Assembly: GCA_965230565.1 (NCBI GenBank)
Contig: CBDDLH010000012.1
Span: forward strand, 248,001-312,000
Direction of reading: 5' to 3'
Length of the DNA stretch: 64,000 nucleotides
Source of the DNA: BCD1 sp965230565
GTDB taxonomy: Bacteria > Bacteroidota > Bacteroidia > Chitinophagales > Saprospiraceae
The notes beneath the pieces were generated by a model, which saw only the letters and a list, made by a program, of their open reading frames with translations, did no database searches and was not told the origin of the DNA. Positions 25,897-35,344 of this stretch are shown in pieces. Position numbers and translations under genes: made by a program. The stretch's first letter is position 1, and each line of letters begins with the position of its first letter.

Positions 25897-26355
25897 TTAG
25901 AACAACTTCTCGTAATCGCTTTTTGGAGTTTCCTGTTCCGGTTTTTCCATGTCAGGCAATTCCAGCGGTTTTTCCTCTTGTACTTCTTCGTATTCGATAA
26001 ATTCTCCTTCGCGTTGTTCACGAGCCTGTGTTTCTGCCTGTTTGATTCTTCTTTTAAACAATGCTTTACCCAAAAGGAATATACTTACAAAAGGATAGAA
26101 CAAAGCTGAAAAAACAATGGCTGCCACTCCTGCTCCGGTATTTTTCCTGGTCAGCCGGCCGAGCCATTTGAAATAGCCTGTGATCACTTTATAATCGATA
26201 ATAGCTGCAGGAATCAGCAACAATAGTGCCCATTTATATAAAATAGAAATGATAAACCCTGCAACAAAATATATTCCGATAAGGGCTATGATCCCTACAA
26301 TCGCTCCAACAATCGAATTGCCGCTTAATCCAAATTCACTTCTCCTTTCTGTCAT
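25897..26355 (-). CDS. Small membrane protein of unknown function
   Basis: A 152-residue protein with about three hydrophobic segments (residues 14-36, 38-54 and 74-98) and a highly charged Glu/Pro-rich tail (EYEEVQEEKPLELPDMEKPE) that should face the cytoplasm. I recognise no family. Start ATG at 26355. It lies upstream of the GT2 gene on the same strand, but about 190 nt of repeat sequence separate them, so an operon is doubtful. Confidence 0.65.
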   Translation of the reverse strand: MTERRSEFGLSGNSIVGAIVGIIALIGIYFVAGFIISILYKWALLLLIPAAIIDYKVITGYFKWLGRLTRKNTGAGVAAIVFSALFYPFVSIFLLGKALFKRRIKQAETQAREQREGEFIEYEEVQEEKPLELPDMEKPEQETPKSDYEKLF

Positions 26356-26446
26356 AATATTAAATTTCTGCTTTTCTTAATCTCAACCTAAAATTAATGA
26401 TTTTGTTGTGAAGATTGGGCTTATGTTAGACAAGTATGGCTTCTTT

Positions 26447-26478
26447 TTTGACAGTAATCCCAAATAAGTCTATTTTTG
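26447..26478 (+). promoter_or_regulatory. Consensus Bacteroidota promoter of the TlpA-like gene
   Basis: TTTG (26447-26450), 20-nt spacer, TATTTTTG (26471-26478): a full match to the Bacteroidota primary sigma consensus. It overlaps the upstream TTG alternative start at 26476, which supports the ATG at 26497 as the true start. Confidence 0.7.
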
Positions 26479-26496
26479 GAAAAATTTTTTAAAGTG

Positions 26497-27855
26497 ATGA
26501 GTAAGTATTTTCTTGGCCTGGTGGCCGTTTTTGTATTATTGACCGGTTTTGTAAAGCAACCTGAATCAAAAAAGGTTAAAGTCGTCTGTGAAATGGAAGG
26601 TTGTGTGGCAGCCTTGAAATTGTACAAGTTTGACGGGATGAATTTTACCCATGTTAAAGATGGAGAAAAAACCGAAAACGGGTATGTTTTTAGCGTACCT
26701 AAATCTGAACCTCGTTTCTATTACGTAGGTATGAATGAGCAGATGTTAAGGCCGGTAATTCTCGGAACTGAGGATGAGGTGAAACTGACAGGACGTTGTA
26801 ACCGCATGCGTTCAGCCAGGGTTAATTCAAAACTTAACAAGGAGTACGAGGGACTTAAAAATCAGTTGAACTCCTTTAACCGTAATAAGCAGCAATTGAT
26901 TCGTAAGTTGCAGCAGACAAGAGTTGAGGAACAGGTTACTAACCTCAAACAGCAAATTAAAGTGATTGATGATCAGCAATTGGGACTGCTCGATTCGCTG
27001 GATAAAGCCAACCCTTATTTCGCCAAGGTTGTTGGTTTGAATATTTTCCCGAGTTTTGAAAATTACGGGCAGAACTATACCAATGGACTCGATTACTTTG
27101 CCAACGAATTCTTCCAGTTTGCAGATTTTAAGGAGGAAGTTTATGGTCGTTTGCCATGGACCTATGAGGCTTATAAAAGTTATACTACCACACTTTCCAG
27201 CGTAGCACTTCCTGATGATAAACACAAGCAGATCATTGAAATTGCTCTGAAAAGAGTACCCGAAGGAACGGATGCATACAAGCTGGCCATCGGTGGTGTT
27301 TTGGCAGCTTTGAACCAAAAAAATCATGCTAATTACCCGCACTTCGCGAAGATCTTTATTGAGAAATATAAATCTATAGATGCCAAGGCTGCCGGAAAAT
27401 TAGAAAATGAGATGCGCCGTAAGCGAGCCCTTATGGTTGGAGGAGAAGCTCCTGACTTTAGTGGACAATCTCCGTCCGGAGAAACTATCAAACTTTCTGA
27501 TTTGAGAGGAAAAGTTGTATTGATCGATTTCTGGGCAAGCTGGTGCGGTCCTTGCCGTCGTGAAAACCCTAACGTGGTTAAAATGTACAACAAATACCAC
27601 GACAAAGGTTTTGAAATTCTTGGAGTAAGTCTGGATAGCAGTAAAGATCGTTGGGTAGGAGCGATCGAACAAGATGGCTTGACCTGGCCTCATATCAGCG
27701 ACCTGAAAAAATGGCAAAGCGAGTACGCTGCTCTGTACGGAGTACGCTCCATTCCACATACAGTCCTGCTGGACGCAGAAGGCAAGATCATTGCACGAGG
27801 GTTGAGAGGAATTAACCTCGAGAAGAAGGTGGCAGAAGTATTGGGACAGCAATAA
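26497..27855 (+). CDS. Exported TlpA-like thioredoxin with DUF4369-like N-terminal region
   Basis: A 452-residue protein starting MSKYFLGLVAVFVLL, a signal or anchor sequence. Residues about 25-130 resemble the beta-rich DUF4369 domain that precedes many Bacteroidota TlpA proteins, then a helical region to about residue 310. The AhpC/TSA-type thioredoxin domain follows with C350-G-P-C353 in FWASWCGPCRRENP and the cis-Pro SIPHTVLLD. It should reduce disulfides in the periplasm, for example in cytochrome maturation or secreted-protein quality control. Preceded by a consensus promoter. Confidence 0.92.
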   Translation: MSKYFLGLVAVFVLLTGFVKQPESKKVKVVCEMEGCVAALKLYKFDGMNFTHVKDGEKTENGYVFSVPKSEPRFYYVGMNEQMLRPVILGTEDEVKLTGRCNRMRSARVNSKLNKEYEGLKNQLNSFNRNKQQLIRKLQQTRVEEQVTNLKQQIKVIDDQQLGLLDSLDKANPYFAKVVGLNIFPSFENYGQNYTNGLDYFANEFFQFADFKEEVYGRLPWTYEAYKSYTTTLSSVALPDDKHKQIIEIALKRVPEGTDAYKLAIGGVLAALNQKNHANYPHFAKIFIEKYKSIDAKAAGKLENEMRRKRALMVGGEAPDFSGQSPSGETIKLSDLRGKVVLIDFWASWCGPCRRENPNVVKMYNKYHDKGFEILGVSLDSSKDRWVGAIEQDGLTWPHISDLKKWQSEYAALYGVRSIPHTVLLDAEGKIIARGLRGINLEKKVAEVLGQQ

Positions 27856-27860
27856 ATTGT

Positions 27861-28020
27861 ACCCCGCTGGCGGGGTCGAATTTAGGCAAAAGGAATTTCC
27901 TTTTGCCAGAAAATTCGGGGGTGGAAACCTTCGTAGCAACAAAACCACCCCCAAATTTGACTTGGAAAACTTTTCTTAAATGGAATGTTTCTTAGTCAAA
28001 TTTGACCCCGCGAGCGGGGT
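27861..28020. repeat. 160-bp multi-hairpin element with terminal inverted repeats
   Basis: The element fills the spacer between two convergent genes. Terminal segments 27861-27883 and 27998-28020 are near-perfect inverted repeats of each other, and each carries its own 7-bp hairpin (ACCCCGC/GCGGGGT). Inside are three more: GGCAAAAGGAA/TTCCTTTTGCC (27885-27907), a stem with GGGGGTGG/CCACCCCC (27911-27958) and AAATTTGACT/AGTCAAATTT (27953-28003). It may act as a two-way terminator, but its symmetry resembles a small non-autonomous mobile or REP-type element. Confidence 0.75.
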
Positions 28021-28042
28021 ATATCTATTCCTAGCCGTTAAA

Positions 28043-29356
28043 TCAGTCCAATCCGCGTTCCATCAAACCAGCATATTTCCGAATAACTTCAAGCGTTGAT
28101 TGATCGCTATCAAAAACAGAATACCAACCCTGGTACTCAAAAGGTGGATCACCAGTAAAATCATCTCCTTGTTTCCAAAGAGCTTTTTCGCCACTTGGTC
28201 TGCCAGCCCCTGACCAGGCCCAGAAATTACTTCCCGCAACTGGCTGTCCTCTCGAGGCTAGTCGATGTATAAGATCAAAGATTTCCGAATAGAATTCATC
28301 TCGCATGGATGTAGAAGTTCCTGGTTCATATAACTCCATATCCCGTGCAATGCCGAATTCTTCCAGGACAACCGGCATATTCAGTCGTTTGGCAATGCGG
28401 TTGTGTTTTCTGATGTATTTTTTGGCTTTTTTGACAGCCTTTTTATAGGTCTCTGGCTTCTTTGGGTTGTACCAACCCCAGTTTTGAATCCAAAGGTGAA
28501 AAGTAGCATAGTCAATGTTCTCAATGTTGTGCTCCTTTTCAAACTTCTTGCTAAACGGAACGACCACATTGCCATCACTGCCCACGCTTACCAGGTGGTT
28601 GGAGTCCAGACTTTTTATAAAAGCCGCAGTTTCTTTTACCCATCGTAGATATGCAGGGAATCCGGGAAGGGCCCTTGGTTCATTAGCCAGTTGCCAGGAA
28701 AGAATAGTTGGGTCGTCTTTATAGGGAATGCCGGTAACAGAGTTGGTGCGATTAACGATATACTCAATATGTTTCCGGAAGGCTTTTTGGGCATTTTCAT
28801 TTTTATAAAACCGGGCCGAGTATTGCATGAATTTTAGCCATCGTCCGTTTTCTGCCGGAGGGGGGTAAGGAATAGGTTCACCGGTATCCCAGTTCACATA
28901 TTGTGCAAAACCACCTGACCAGGGCCAGTAATTATTCAGGCATAACACAGCAACCATATCCCGCTTTTTCATTTCTGAGAGCAAAAAATCCAGCCCGATC
29001 AACAAGGAATCATTGTACTGCTCCTGTGAAGGTTGAAGTGCCGGTGTCATTCTCCAGGGAGCGGAGTCCGGACCTTCGCTGGCAGCCATTATGCGAAGAT
29101 TATTAACGCCAAGTTCATTTAATTTGTCCAGTTCATAAATGAGCCTATTCCGAAGATTTTCCCTGCCGGACATACCCAGGTTCATACCATACCAGAAGTT
29201 TGTACCCAGAAAATAATATGGCTGACCATTTCGGATGAATTGCTGATCGGAAACTGTGATGAAGTTTTGAGACATAGTTGAATCGGGCTGAGCTATTATC
29301 AAAGTCTGACCAAAAAAGTATATAACCAGAGTCAGGTATTTTATCGAACTTGACAT
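28043..29356 (-). CDS. Glycoside hydrolase family 5, mannan endo-1,4-beta-mannosidase-like
   Basis: A 437-residue exported enzyme; the hydrophobic N-terminus (to about residue 22, ending IIAQ) is a signal peptide. GH5 landmarks: WQLANEPRA with acid/base Glu226, FHLWIQNWGWY (His287 in the conserved region), and VVLEEFGIA with nucleophile Glu333. The GTNFWYG start and the EEFG form suit the GH5 subfamily of beta-mannanases. It should cut internal beta-1,4-mannose linkages in mannan. It follows a DJ-1/PfpI lipoprotein gene by 12 nt and is probably cotranscribed. No other mannan-use genes are nearby. Confidence 0.9.
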   Translation of the reverse strand: MSSSIKYLTLVIYFFGQTLIIAQPDSTMSQNFITVSDQQFIRNGQPYYFLGTNFWYGMNLGMSGRENLRNRLIYELDKLNELGVNNLRIMAASEGPDSAPWRMTPALQPSQEQYNDSLLIGLDFLLSEMKKRDMVAVLCLNNYWPWSGGFAQYVNWDTGEPIPYPPPAENGRWLKFMQYSARFYKNENAQKAFRKHIEYIVNRTNSVTGIPYKDDPTILSWQLANEPRALPGFPAYLRWVKETAAFIKSLDSNHLVSVGSDGNVVVPFSKKFEKEHNIENIDYATFHLWIQNWGWYNPKKPETYKKAVKKAKKYIRKHNRIAKRLNMPVVLEEFGIARDMELYEPGTSTSMRDEFYSEIFDLIHRLASRGQPVAGSNFWAWSGAGRPSGEKALWKQGDDFTGDPPFEYQGWYSVFDSDQSTLEVIRKYAGLMERGLD

Positions 29357-29368
29357 CTATTGAAAATT

Positions 29369-30112
29369 TTATTCCACAACTAAATGAGGAACTTCTTCCA
29401 GATTCCAGTCGATAACCAGCCCTTGAGCCAGTCGTTCTGCAACCGTTTTTCCGTACAGGACTTCACAAAGATAAAGTGCGGCTTCAAAGGATTTTGCTCC
29501 GCCGGCTGAAGTGATGAATTTATCATCGTGAACAAACAATACATCTTTATGAACCGTCAACTGAGGAAACATCTCTTTGTAGGCATCAATATCGGACGGG
29601 AAGGTGGTGGATTCAAATCCATCCAGAATGCCTGTTTTGGCAAGCACAAAAGCTCCATCGCAATGAGAAGTTACGTAAAGGGCATTTTTCGCAGCCTGTT
29701 TAACGAATTCCAGCATTTGTTCATCTTCCAGATCAGCATCCAGGTGGTGTTCTGCACTGGGGACCACGAGAATGTCAATCGATGGTAAACTATCCGTCAG
29801 GTAGTTGAAATCAGGAAGCAGCCGGATGCCTTCAAAAGTAGTTATGGGATCATGAGTGTTCGCGACGGTGAAAACATTCATGGGTTTAATGCTGTCCCTG
29901 AAAATGGTATGCTGAAAAATATCAAATGGCGCAGTGAGTTCCGTATTGTAGACGCCATCCATAATCAGGAAGGCAGCGTTGTATCGGTTGTCAACAATAT
30001 TGCTGTAATCCGGTTTTGAGAGTGCTTCTTCAACTACAGGATTGGCACTTTCCTGGCAGGCACTAAATCCAATAATGGTTATTAAAACCAGGCAAAAAAT
30101 CTTTCTGTACAT
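29369..30112 (-). CDS. DJ-1/PfpI-family lipoprotein
   Basis: A 247-residue lipoprotein with a signal peptide and lipobox around FSACQ (Cys19). The rest is a DJ-1/PfpI (class I glutamine amidotransferase-like) domain: NAAFLIMDGVYNTEL at the start, DILVVPSAEHH, and nucleophile Cys in TSHCDGAFVLAKTG. Typical members are glyoxalase/deglycase, protease-like or the sensory part of GlxA-type regulators; here no DNA-binding domain is attached. A membrane-anchored periplasmic DJ-1 protein is unusual in setting but known in Bacteroidota. It precedes the GH5 gene by 12 nt. Confidence 0.87.
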   Translation of the reverse strand: MYRKIFCLVLITIIGFSACQESANPVVEEALSKPDYSNIVDNRYNAAFLIMDGVYNTELTAPFDIFQHTIFRDSIKPMNVFTVANTHDPITTFEGIRLLPDFNYLTDSLPSIDILVVPSAEHHLDADLEDEQMLEFVKQAAKNALYVTSHCDGAFVLAKTGILDGFESTTFPSDIDAYKEMFPQLTVHKDVLFVHDDKFITSAGGAKSFEAALYLCEVLYGKTVAERLAQGLVIDWNLEEVPHLVVE

Positions 30113-30276
30113 TGCTAACTTATTTTGATTTAACTACTGTATACTTTTGAGTATATAGTCTAAAAAGCATGATTTGTTCTCGCAGATAAGCGCAGAAAAT
30201 GAGGCGAATGTTCAAAAATGATCAGCGAAAATCAGCGTGAAACTAAAAAGTGCACGGTAGAGAATTTTTGATCAAA

Positions 30277-30564
30277 TTATTCCACCATTCTCAATTGATG
30301 AGGACTTGTCTTAGGAACCCGCTCAATAATTTTCCTGGCTTCCAGATCAAGCTTTACCGTAACCACATACCAGATCACCTTGCCATCAAAAGTAGGTTGC
30401 AGACGATCAATAATAATGTCTGTCAAATCTTCAAAAGTGATCACTTCATGTTCCCGGATCACGGAAAGGATTTCTTTGCGAATGATGGTGTATTTTTCAA
30501 GAGAAATGTTGGTCCCCTTTTTACCAGCGGGGTGCATGGTGAGTATTTTTTCTTCTTTGGCCAT
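30277..30564 (-). CDS. Small DUF6958-like protein
   Basis: A 95-residue soluble protein. The pattern HPAGKKGTNISLEKYTIIR, then a helical stretch and WYVVTVKLDLEARKIIERV, matches my recollection of the DUF6958 family, where a winged-helix-like fold is likely. No catalytic residues are evident. Single gene, with a strong terminator hairpin between it and the upstream gene. Start ATG at 30564. Family recognition is from memory and moderately sure. Confidence 0.72.
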   Translation of the reverse strand: MAKEEKILTMHPAGKKGTNISLEKYTIIRKEILSVIREHEVITFEDLTDIIIDRLQPTFDGKVIWYVVTVKLDLEARKIIERVPKTSPHQLRMVE

Positions 30565-30598
30565 GGCTGTTTAAATTGAGTGTTTACCAAAGATAATG

Positions 30599-30646
30599 GA
30601 AAAACACATAAGGCACATAGCTCATAAAGAGCTATGTGCCTTATGT
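30599..30646 (-). terminator. Strong intrinsic terminator after the 160-residue secreted protein gene
   Basis: An 18-bp perfect stem (30606-30623 with 30629-30646, core GGCACATAGCTC/GAGCTATGTGCC) has a 5-nt loop. On the minus strand it is followed by GTGTTTTTCC, as in a rho-independent terminator. Confidence 0.8.
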
Positions 30647-30682
30647 AGTAATTATTAAAACACTAATGGTTTGTGAAATACT

Positions 30683-31165
30683 TTATAACTGCTCGATGGA
30701 AGAGTATGCTTCTTTTAAGACCTTTACCAGTTCATTAACATGCTCATCCGAGCTAAAGATACACATGAGATAAAGCCCTACATCTTCGCTTTTGATCACA
30801 CAGTTTAATAAAAATGAGTGCGATGGGTTTGGAGAAGAAAGCGAGGCTTTAAAGAAGAAAATGTCACTTGATTGATAATTACAGGAAAAAGTATATTTCC
30901 CTAAAATTTCTGTTGATGGATTTGCTTCTTTTAGAGAAGCCTCCGAGAGTTTGATAGCAGAACTGGAATATCCATCTGTTGGAGAAACTGTTAATACTGC
31001 TTTAAATTTTTCACTTTTATACCAGCTTTTTTCTTTGACAAAACTTTCGGGAATATTGAATTTGAATTCTCCGCCCCTAAGAGTATCATAAGACATTGTT
31101 TGCGCTTTTGTACTTTGAAATGTAAATAATACAAGAATCAAAAATAAAAATTCCTTAAGATTCAT
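30683..31165 (-). CDS. Small secreted protein of unknown function
   Basis: A 160-residue protein with a signal peptide (residues 1-21, ending TKAQ) and a mixed alpha/beta mature part. I recognise no family; the repeated Ser and aromatic residues (YQSSDIFFFKASLSS) and the profile resemble small PsbP- or immunity-like folds, but that is only an impression. It lies 94 nt downstream of a 702-residue lipoprotein gene on the same strand in an AT-rich stretch. A strong terminator follows. The two may form a unit. Confidence 0.6.
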   Translation of the reverse strand: MNLKEFLFLILVLFTFQSTKAQTMSYDTLRGGEFKFNIPESFVKEKSWYKSEKFKAVLTVSPTDGYSSSAIKLSEASLKEANPSTEILGKYTFSCNYQSSDIFFFKASLSSPNPSHSFLLNCVIKSEDVGLYLMCIFSSDEHVNELVKVLKEAYSSIEQL

Positions 31166-31259
31166 ATGAAAATATTTTGGATAAAAAAGTTTTAAAAAAA
31201 TGATTTAAGAGGAAACAAGCGTTTCCTCTTAAAATTAAAGCCTTGAAATAATTCGATAA

Positions 31260-33368
31260 TTAATAGCAATTAATCCAATATAAAGGAAAATTAGAATAAT
31301 ATGTTGCAGAATTTCTATGGACAATATTATTACCAAGAAGCACACTTCCTTCGATATTATCGCAAAAACCAGGAGCAGGAACCTCTATAAAACTATTACT
31401 ATTCAATGCCGCATCCATAAACATAACAAAATCTTCTTTTATTCCTTGCGGAGACATACCCCCATATTCAGCAATTCTAAACTGGAGTAATTTTGCTGCA
31501 ATATTTGCTGCCCAACTTGTACATTTATTAGCGTCATCTGCATCAATTAAAATTCCAGCATTATTGGGGTTACCAGGGTCAGCATTTCCAAACATATTTA
31601 TTCTCACGTCGATACTAAAGGTAATGGTTTGTGTTTGTCCTGTTGGTCCATATGTAACACTAAAACTTAAATTATCTACTCCACAGGCATAAAGAATAAT
31701 AGGAGGTGGGGTTAACGCGAAATCAAATGAATTACAGCTTAACCATCCAGAAGAGAAAGGAATATTAGGTGTCCCTTGGTCTTCTGAAATATCAAAATCT
31801 TCAAATACTCCAATTTCTTCCCCGCTTTCTTTATCGTAAATATACATTTTTCCGTCTGGTGTTAGGAAAGCTACAGTATTACTAGTCATTGATAAATGAG
31901 AAGGTCTCCAATCAATATTAACATTAGGCGGGATTATAGTCATAATTTGACTTAACACTGTTTTTTTCTCAAGAAGCCATTCAATCTCTTCGGTTGTTAG
32001 TTCTAGTCCTGAATGCTGTTCGAGTAAATCGACTATGGAATTAACAGCACTTTGTACCTCTGGTGAATCATCGTCAATAAGAGCACTTATAAGTGTAGGA
32101 ATAATAGGTATATTTATATCCTGGCTTAAAGCTTCTATTTCTTCTGGAAGAAGACCTAACGTTGTTCCAATCCAGGTAATAGCACCATTTAAAGAACAGT
32201 TGGCAAAATCAGGCCCATAAATACAATCTTCACCGACAATTTCTACCAATTGTTCTTCTGTTACAGTAATTCCCATTTCCTCAAAAGCATAAATTCTATC
32301 CTGCATTATAACTTCGGCTACACATGCTGTTTGGGCGTGTAAATGGATTTTATAAAATAGTGAGTTTAGCGACGGATAGCCATTTTCATCTGTGGTAATA
32401 TATGCAGCAAAATCCTCGACAGAAGCACAGCTTTGATTAATAAGATAAAGAATCTGTTGTGAAGATTGCCAGAGGTTGAGTTGAATCTTAAATTCATTAA
32501 TCTCTGATGCAATAATCCTATCCTCTCCTGTAAGGAGGTCTTCATTAAACAAAACTCCGCCACCTCCTTCCGGAGTACCAATATTAATAGGGACAAAATC
32601 ATCAATGTTTAGATTCCAAATATAACTTAGGAATGTTAGTTCATTTTCTGGAGGGTCAGTAGTTACAGGATTCGTATTATCACTATTATTAAAAAAATCC
32701 GAAAACCAATTTCCTAATTTGTTGATGAATTTTTGCCAATCACTATATCCAGCTGCACCTCCTCCAGAAGGGCTAGGACAACCATTCGGAGTCAACCAAT
32801 CTGGCCACCAGGGAGGCCAACATGTTACCTCCTGTTCAAGTGCAGTTGTAGGGATGACTTCATCTACCGCACCATCTCTAATGATAATAGGGTCAAAGAC
32901 AGTACCATCTGGGCCTACCGCTGCAAAAATTCCAGTAAAATTAGAAACTTGTGCCCTGTAATTATTGGCAGCAAGGTAACCCTGTTCAGGTATTGAGGCT
33001 AAATAGAAAAAATTAACCTCTCCGCTTGTATTTGTATAAGAAACTACATTAACCATTGCACCAGGAATATCAGCGTTCATTTCTCTTGGATCAATTGGAG
33101 TAATTATAATATCCAATGCATCCGCATAATTGGAATTAATAGCGGCTTCCCAGACAGGTTCTGCCAAGTTTCCTTCATCTCGCATTATATCCGAAAACTT
33201 AGCTTCATAGGCTCGTTTTGCGTCACCAATCGTAATGGTTGGGTGAGAATTTTGGAAAATAGTTTGTTCATTGATTATTTCCTTTTCAGTAAACCTGTCT
33301 TTCTCACAACTTGAAAGAATTACGAAAAAGAGAATAACCGAAAACAGAATTTTAGCATTAATTTTCAT
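31260..33368 (-). CDS. Large lipoprotein of unknown function, AT-rich
   Basis: A 702-residue lipoprotein: signal peptide with lipobox ILSSC (Cys21). The first 170 residues after the Cys follow a pattern seen in other Bacteroidota surface lipoproteins, with ITIGDAKRAYEAKF, then an ACxx-free beta region containing NFFYLASIPEQGY and FTGIFAAVGPDGTVFD. A Trp/Pro/Gly-rich linker (CWPPWWPDWLTPNGCPSP) divides it from the rest. The remaining 480 residues have no motif I know. The base composition is visibly richer in A and T than in neighbouring genes, suggesting recent transfer. It could be a surface effector with a variable C-terminus. Confidence 0.7.
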   Translation of the reverse strand: MKINAKILFSVILFFVILSSCEKDRFTEKEIINEQTIFQNSHPTITIGDAKRAYEAKFSDIMRDEGNLAEPVWEAAINSNYADALDIIITPIDPREMNADIPGAMVNVVSYTNTSGEVNFFYLASIPEQGYLAANNYRAQVSNFTGIFAAVGPDGTVFDPIIIRDGAVDEVIPTTALEQEVTCWPPWWPDWLTPNGCPSPSGGGAAGYSDWQKFINKLGNWFSDFFNNSDNTNPVTTDPPENELTFLSYIWNLNIDDFVPINIGTPEGGGGVLFNEDLLTGEDRIIASEINEFKIQLNLWQSSQQILYLINQSCASVEDFAAYITTDENGYPSLNSLFYKIHLHAQTACVAEVIMQDRIYAFEEMGITVTEEQLVEIVGEDCIYGPDFANCSLNGAITWIGTTLGLLPEEIEALSQDINIPIIPTLISALIDDDSPEVQSAVNSIVDLLEQHSGLELTTEEIEWLLEKKTVLSQIMTIIPPNVNIDWRPSHLSMTSNTVAFLTPDGKMYIYDKESGEEIGVFEDFDISEDQGTPNIPFSSGWLSCNSFDFALTPPPIILYACGVDNLSFSVTYGPTGQTQTITFSIDVRINMFGNADPGNPNNAGILIDADDANKCTSWAANIAAKLLQFRIAEYGGMSPQGIKEDFVMFMDAALNSNSFIEVPAPGFCDNIEGSVLLGNNIVHRNSATYYSNFPLYWINCY

Positions 33369-33580
33369 TTAGGTTCATTTTTGAGTTAATAAATGTTTAA
33401 ACAATTGAGGCCTCTATATATAAAAGCCACGAACCCTCGAAACGTGACATTTTTTTAACATCTTTTTTTAATTAATGGAAATTGGTTTCGGATTTATTGA
33501 AGGGTGGCAATTGGCTTGGGGGTGAAAAAAACTAACAATATTTAGTTTGGCAGAGCAACCTTGATAATTTTTATTAACAC

Positions 33581-33612
33581 AAAAAAACCGGACAATGAAA
33601 ATCATTGCCCGG
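33581..33612 (-). terminator. Intrinsic terminator of rny
   Basis: On the minus strand CCGGGCAATGA pairs with TCATTGTCCGG (one G-U pair) and is followed by seven T residues. It lies 32 nt past the rny stop codon. Confidence 0.85.
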
Positions 33613-33643
33613 TGCCAGTGTTAAATACCTTATTGGATTTATC

Positions 33644-35323
33644 TTATCTCGCGAACGAAATAGCTCGTTTCTCCCGAATGACCGTCACTTTGATCTGGCC
33701 CGGGTATTGCATTTCGTCCTGGATCTTTTCGGAAATCATGAATGCGAGGTCGTCTGCGTATTGGTCCGAAACTTTATCAGATTCCACGATTACGCGCAAC
33801 TCGCGTCCTGCTTGCATTGCATATGCATTTTGAACACCTTCATGGGCAAGTGCCAGCTCTTCGAGCTCGCTGATACGCTTGAGGTAACTTTCCAGAATTT
33901 CTCTACGAGCACCCGGACGAGCACCTGAAATCGCATCACATGCCTGAACGATAGGAGAAATGATGTTGTTCATTTCGATTTCATCGTGGTGGGCACCAAC
34001 AGCATTGATGACCGCTTTGTGTTCGTTGTACTTTTCACAGAGTTTCATTCCGTGAATAGCGTGTGACATTTCGCTTTCTTCCTCAACTACTTTTCCTATA
34101 TCATGTAAGAGTCCGGCACGTTTGGCAAGTTTCACCTGTTTGGCACTCAGTCCCAGTTCAGCTGCCATCACAGCACATAGGTTGGCTGTTTCGATGGAGT
34201 GTTTTAGGAGGTTTTGTCCATAAGAAGAACGGAACCTCATACGTCCCACCATTTTGACGAGGTAGGAGTTCAAACCGTGAATGTCCAGGTCGATAACCGT
34301 ACGTTCCCCGATCTCAATAATTTGCTCTTCGATCTGGGAGCGGGTCTTGGTTACCACCTCTTCAATTCTTGCCGGGTGGATACGTCCATCCGCTACGAGG
34401 CGCTTCAATGACAGGCGACAAACCTCCCGACGGATAGGATCAAAACTAGAAATGATGATCGCTTCCGGTGTATCATCAACCACGATCTCTGCTCCGGTAG
34501 CGGCTTCCAGTGCGCGGATGTTTCGACCTTCTCTACCGATGATCTGACCTTTGAGGTCGTCGGATTCAAGGTTGAAGACCGAAACGGTATTTTCAATGGT
34601 ATACTCAGCACACATCCGCTGGATGGTCTGGATAACGATCTTTTTAGCTTCTTTGTTGGCCGTGGATTTGGCCTGCTCGATAGTTTCCTTACGCAATGCC
34701 AGGGAATCTGTTTCGGCTTTGGCTTTTACTGCATCGAGCAATTGTTCTTTGGCTTCCTGTTCAGAAAGTTTTGCCACTTGCTCAAGAGCTTTGATGTGCC
34801 GTTCATTGGCAACGCTGAGTTCTTCCTTCTTCTTGGCAACGATCTTGAGTTGGGTATCAAGATTTTCGCGAATGGTTTTGATCTCAGCTTCTTTAGATTC
34901 TACTTCCTGTTTGTAGTTTTCAAATGACTTTTTCTTTTCATCAAATTTTTCCTGACTCTGCTTTAATTCATTTTCCAGCGCCTTTACTTCCATTTCCCGT
35001 TCCTTCATTTCGATCTTGTGATCGCCTTTATACTTGTCAAAGTCAGAACGAAATCTGGCAAATTTATCCTTGGCCTCCTGAATTTTTCTTTGTTTTGTCT
35101 TTTCATTTTTGATCTCGGCCTGGTTGATCATTTTTTCTGCTTTGATCTCTGCGTCTGATTGCAGTCTGTCAGCGGTCATTCGTGCATCTTTGATGATCTG
35201 GTCGGCCTTGGCATTCATCTCCTCGATCTTACCTTTGTTGGCATTGCCAATAATTAAACGGGCAATAATAAAACCAACGATAAGACCAATAGCAACTCCA
35301 ATTCCTATTGATATAATATCCAT
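33644..35323 (-). CDS. rny: Ribonuclease Y
   Basis: Start ATG at 35323 gives 559 residues; the upstream frame lacks a good start. An N-terminal membrane helix (IISIGIGVAIGLIVGFIIARLI) leads to a long coiled coil (about 45-230), a KH domain (IGREGRNIRALEAATGAEI) and an HD domain (HSIETANLCAV and AGLLHDIGK) with metal-binding His-Asp. This is the standard order for membrane-bound RNase Y, which starts mRNA decay by endonucleolytic cuts. A hairpin with a U-run lies only about 24 nt before the start, so transcription of rny may depend on read-through from zapA. Confidence 0.96.
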   Translation of the reverse strand: MDIISIGIGVAIGLIVGFIIARLIIGNANKGKIEEMNAKADQIIKDARMTADRLQSDAEIKAEKMINQAEIKNEKTKQRKIQEAKDKFARFRSDFDKYKGDHKIEMKEREMEVKALENELKQSQEKFDEKKKSFENYKQEVESKEAEIKTIRENLDTQLKIVAKKKEELSVANERHIKALEQVAKLSEQEAKEQLLDAVKAKAETDSLALRKETIEQAKSTANKEAKKIVIQTIQRMCAEYTIENTVSVFNLESDDLKGQIIGREGRNIRALEAATGAEIVVDDTPEAIIISSFDPIRREVCRLSLKRLVADGRIHPARIEEVVTKTRSQIEEQIIEIGERTVIDLDIHGLNSYLVKMVGRMRFRSSYGQNLLKHSIETANLCAVMAAELGLSAKQVKLAKRAGLLHDIGKVVEEESEMSHAIHGMKLCEKYNEHKAVINAVGAHHDEIEMNNIISPIVQACDAISGARPGARREILESYLKRISELEELALAHEGVQNAYAMQAGRELRVIVESDKVSDQYADDLAFMISEKIQDEMQYPGQIKVTVIREKRAISFAR

Positions 35324-35344
35324 AATGGTGATTTTATTTATGAT

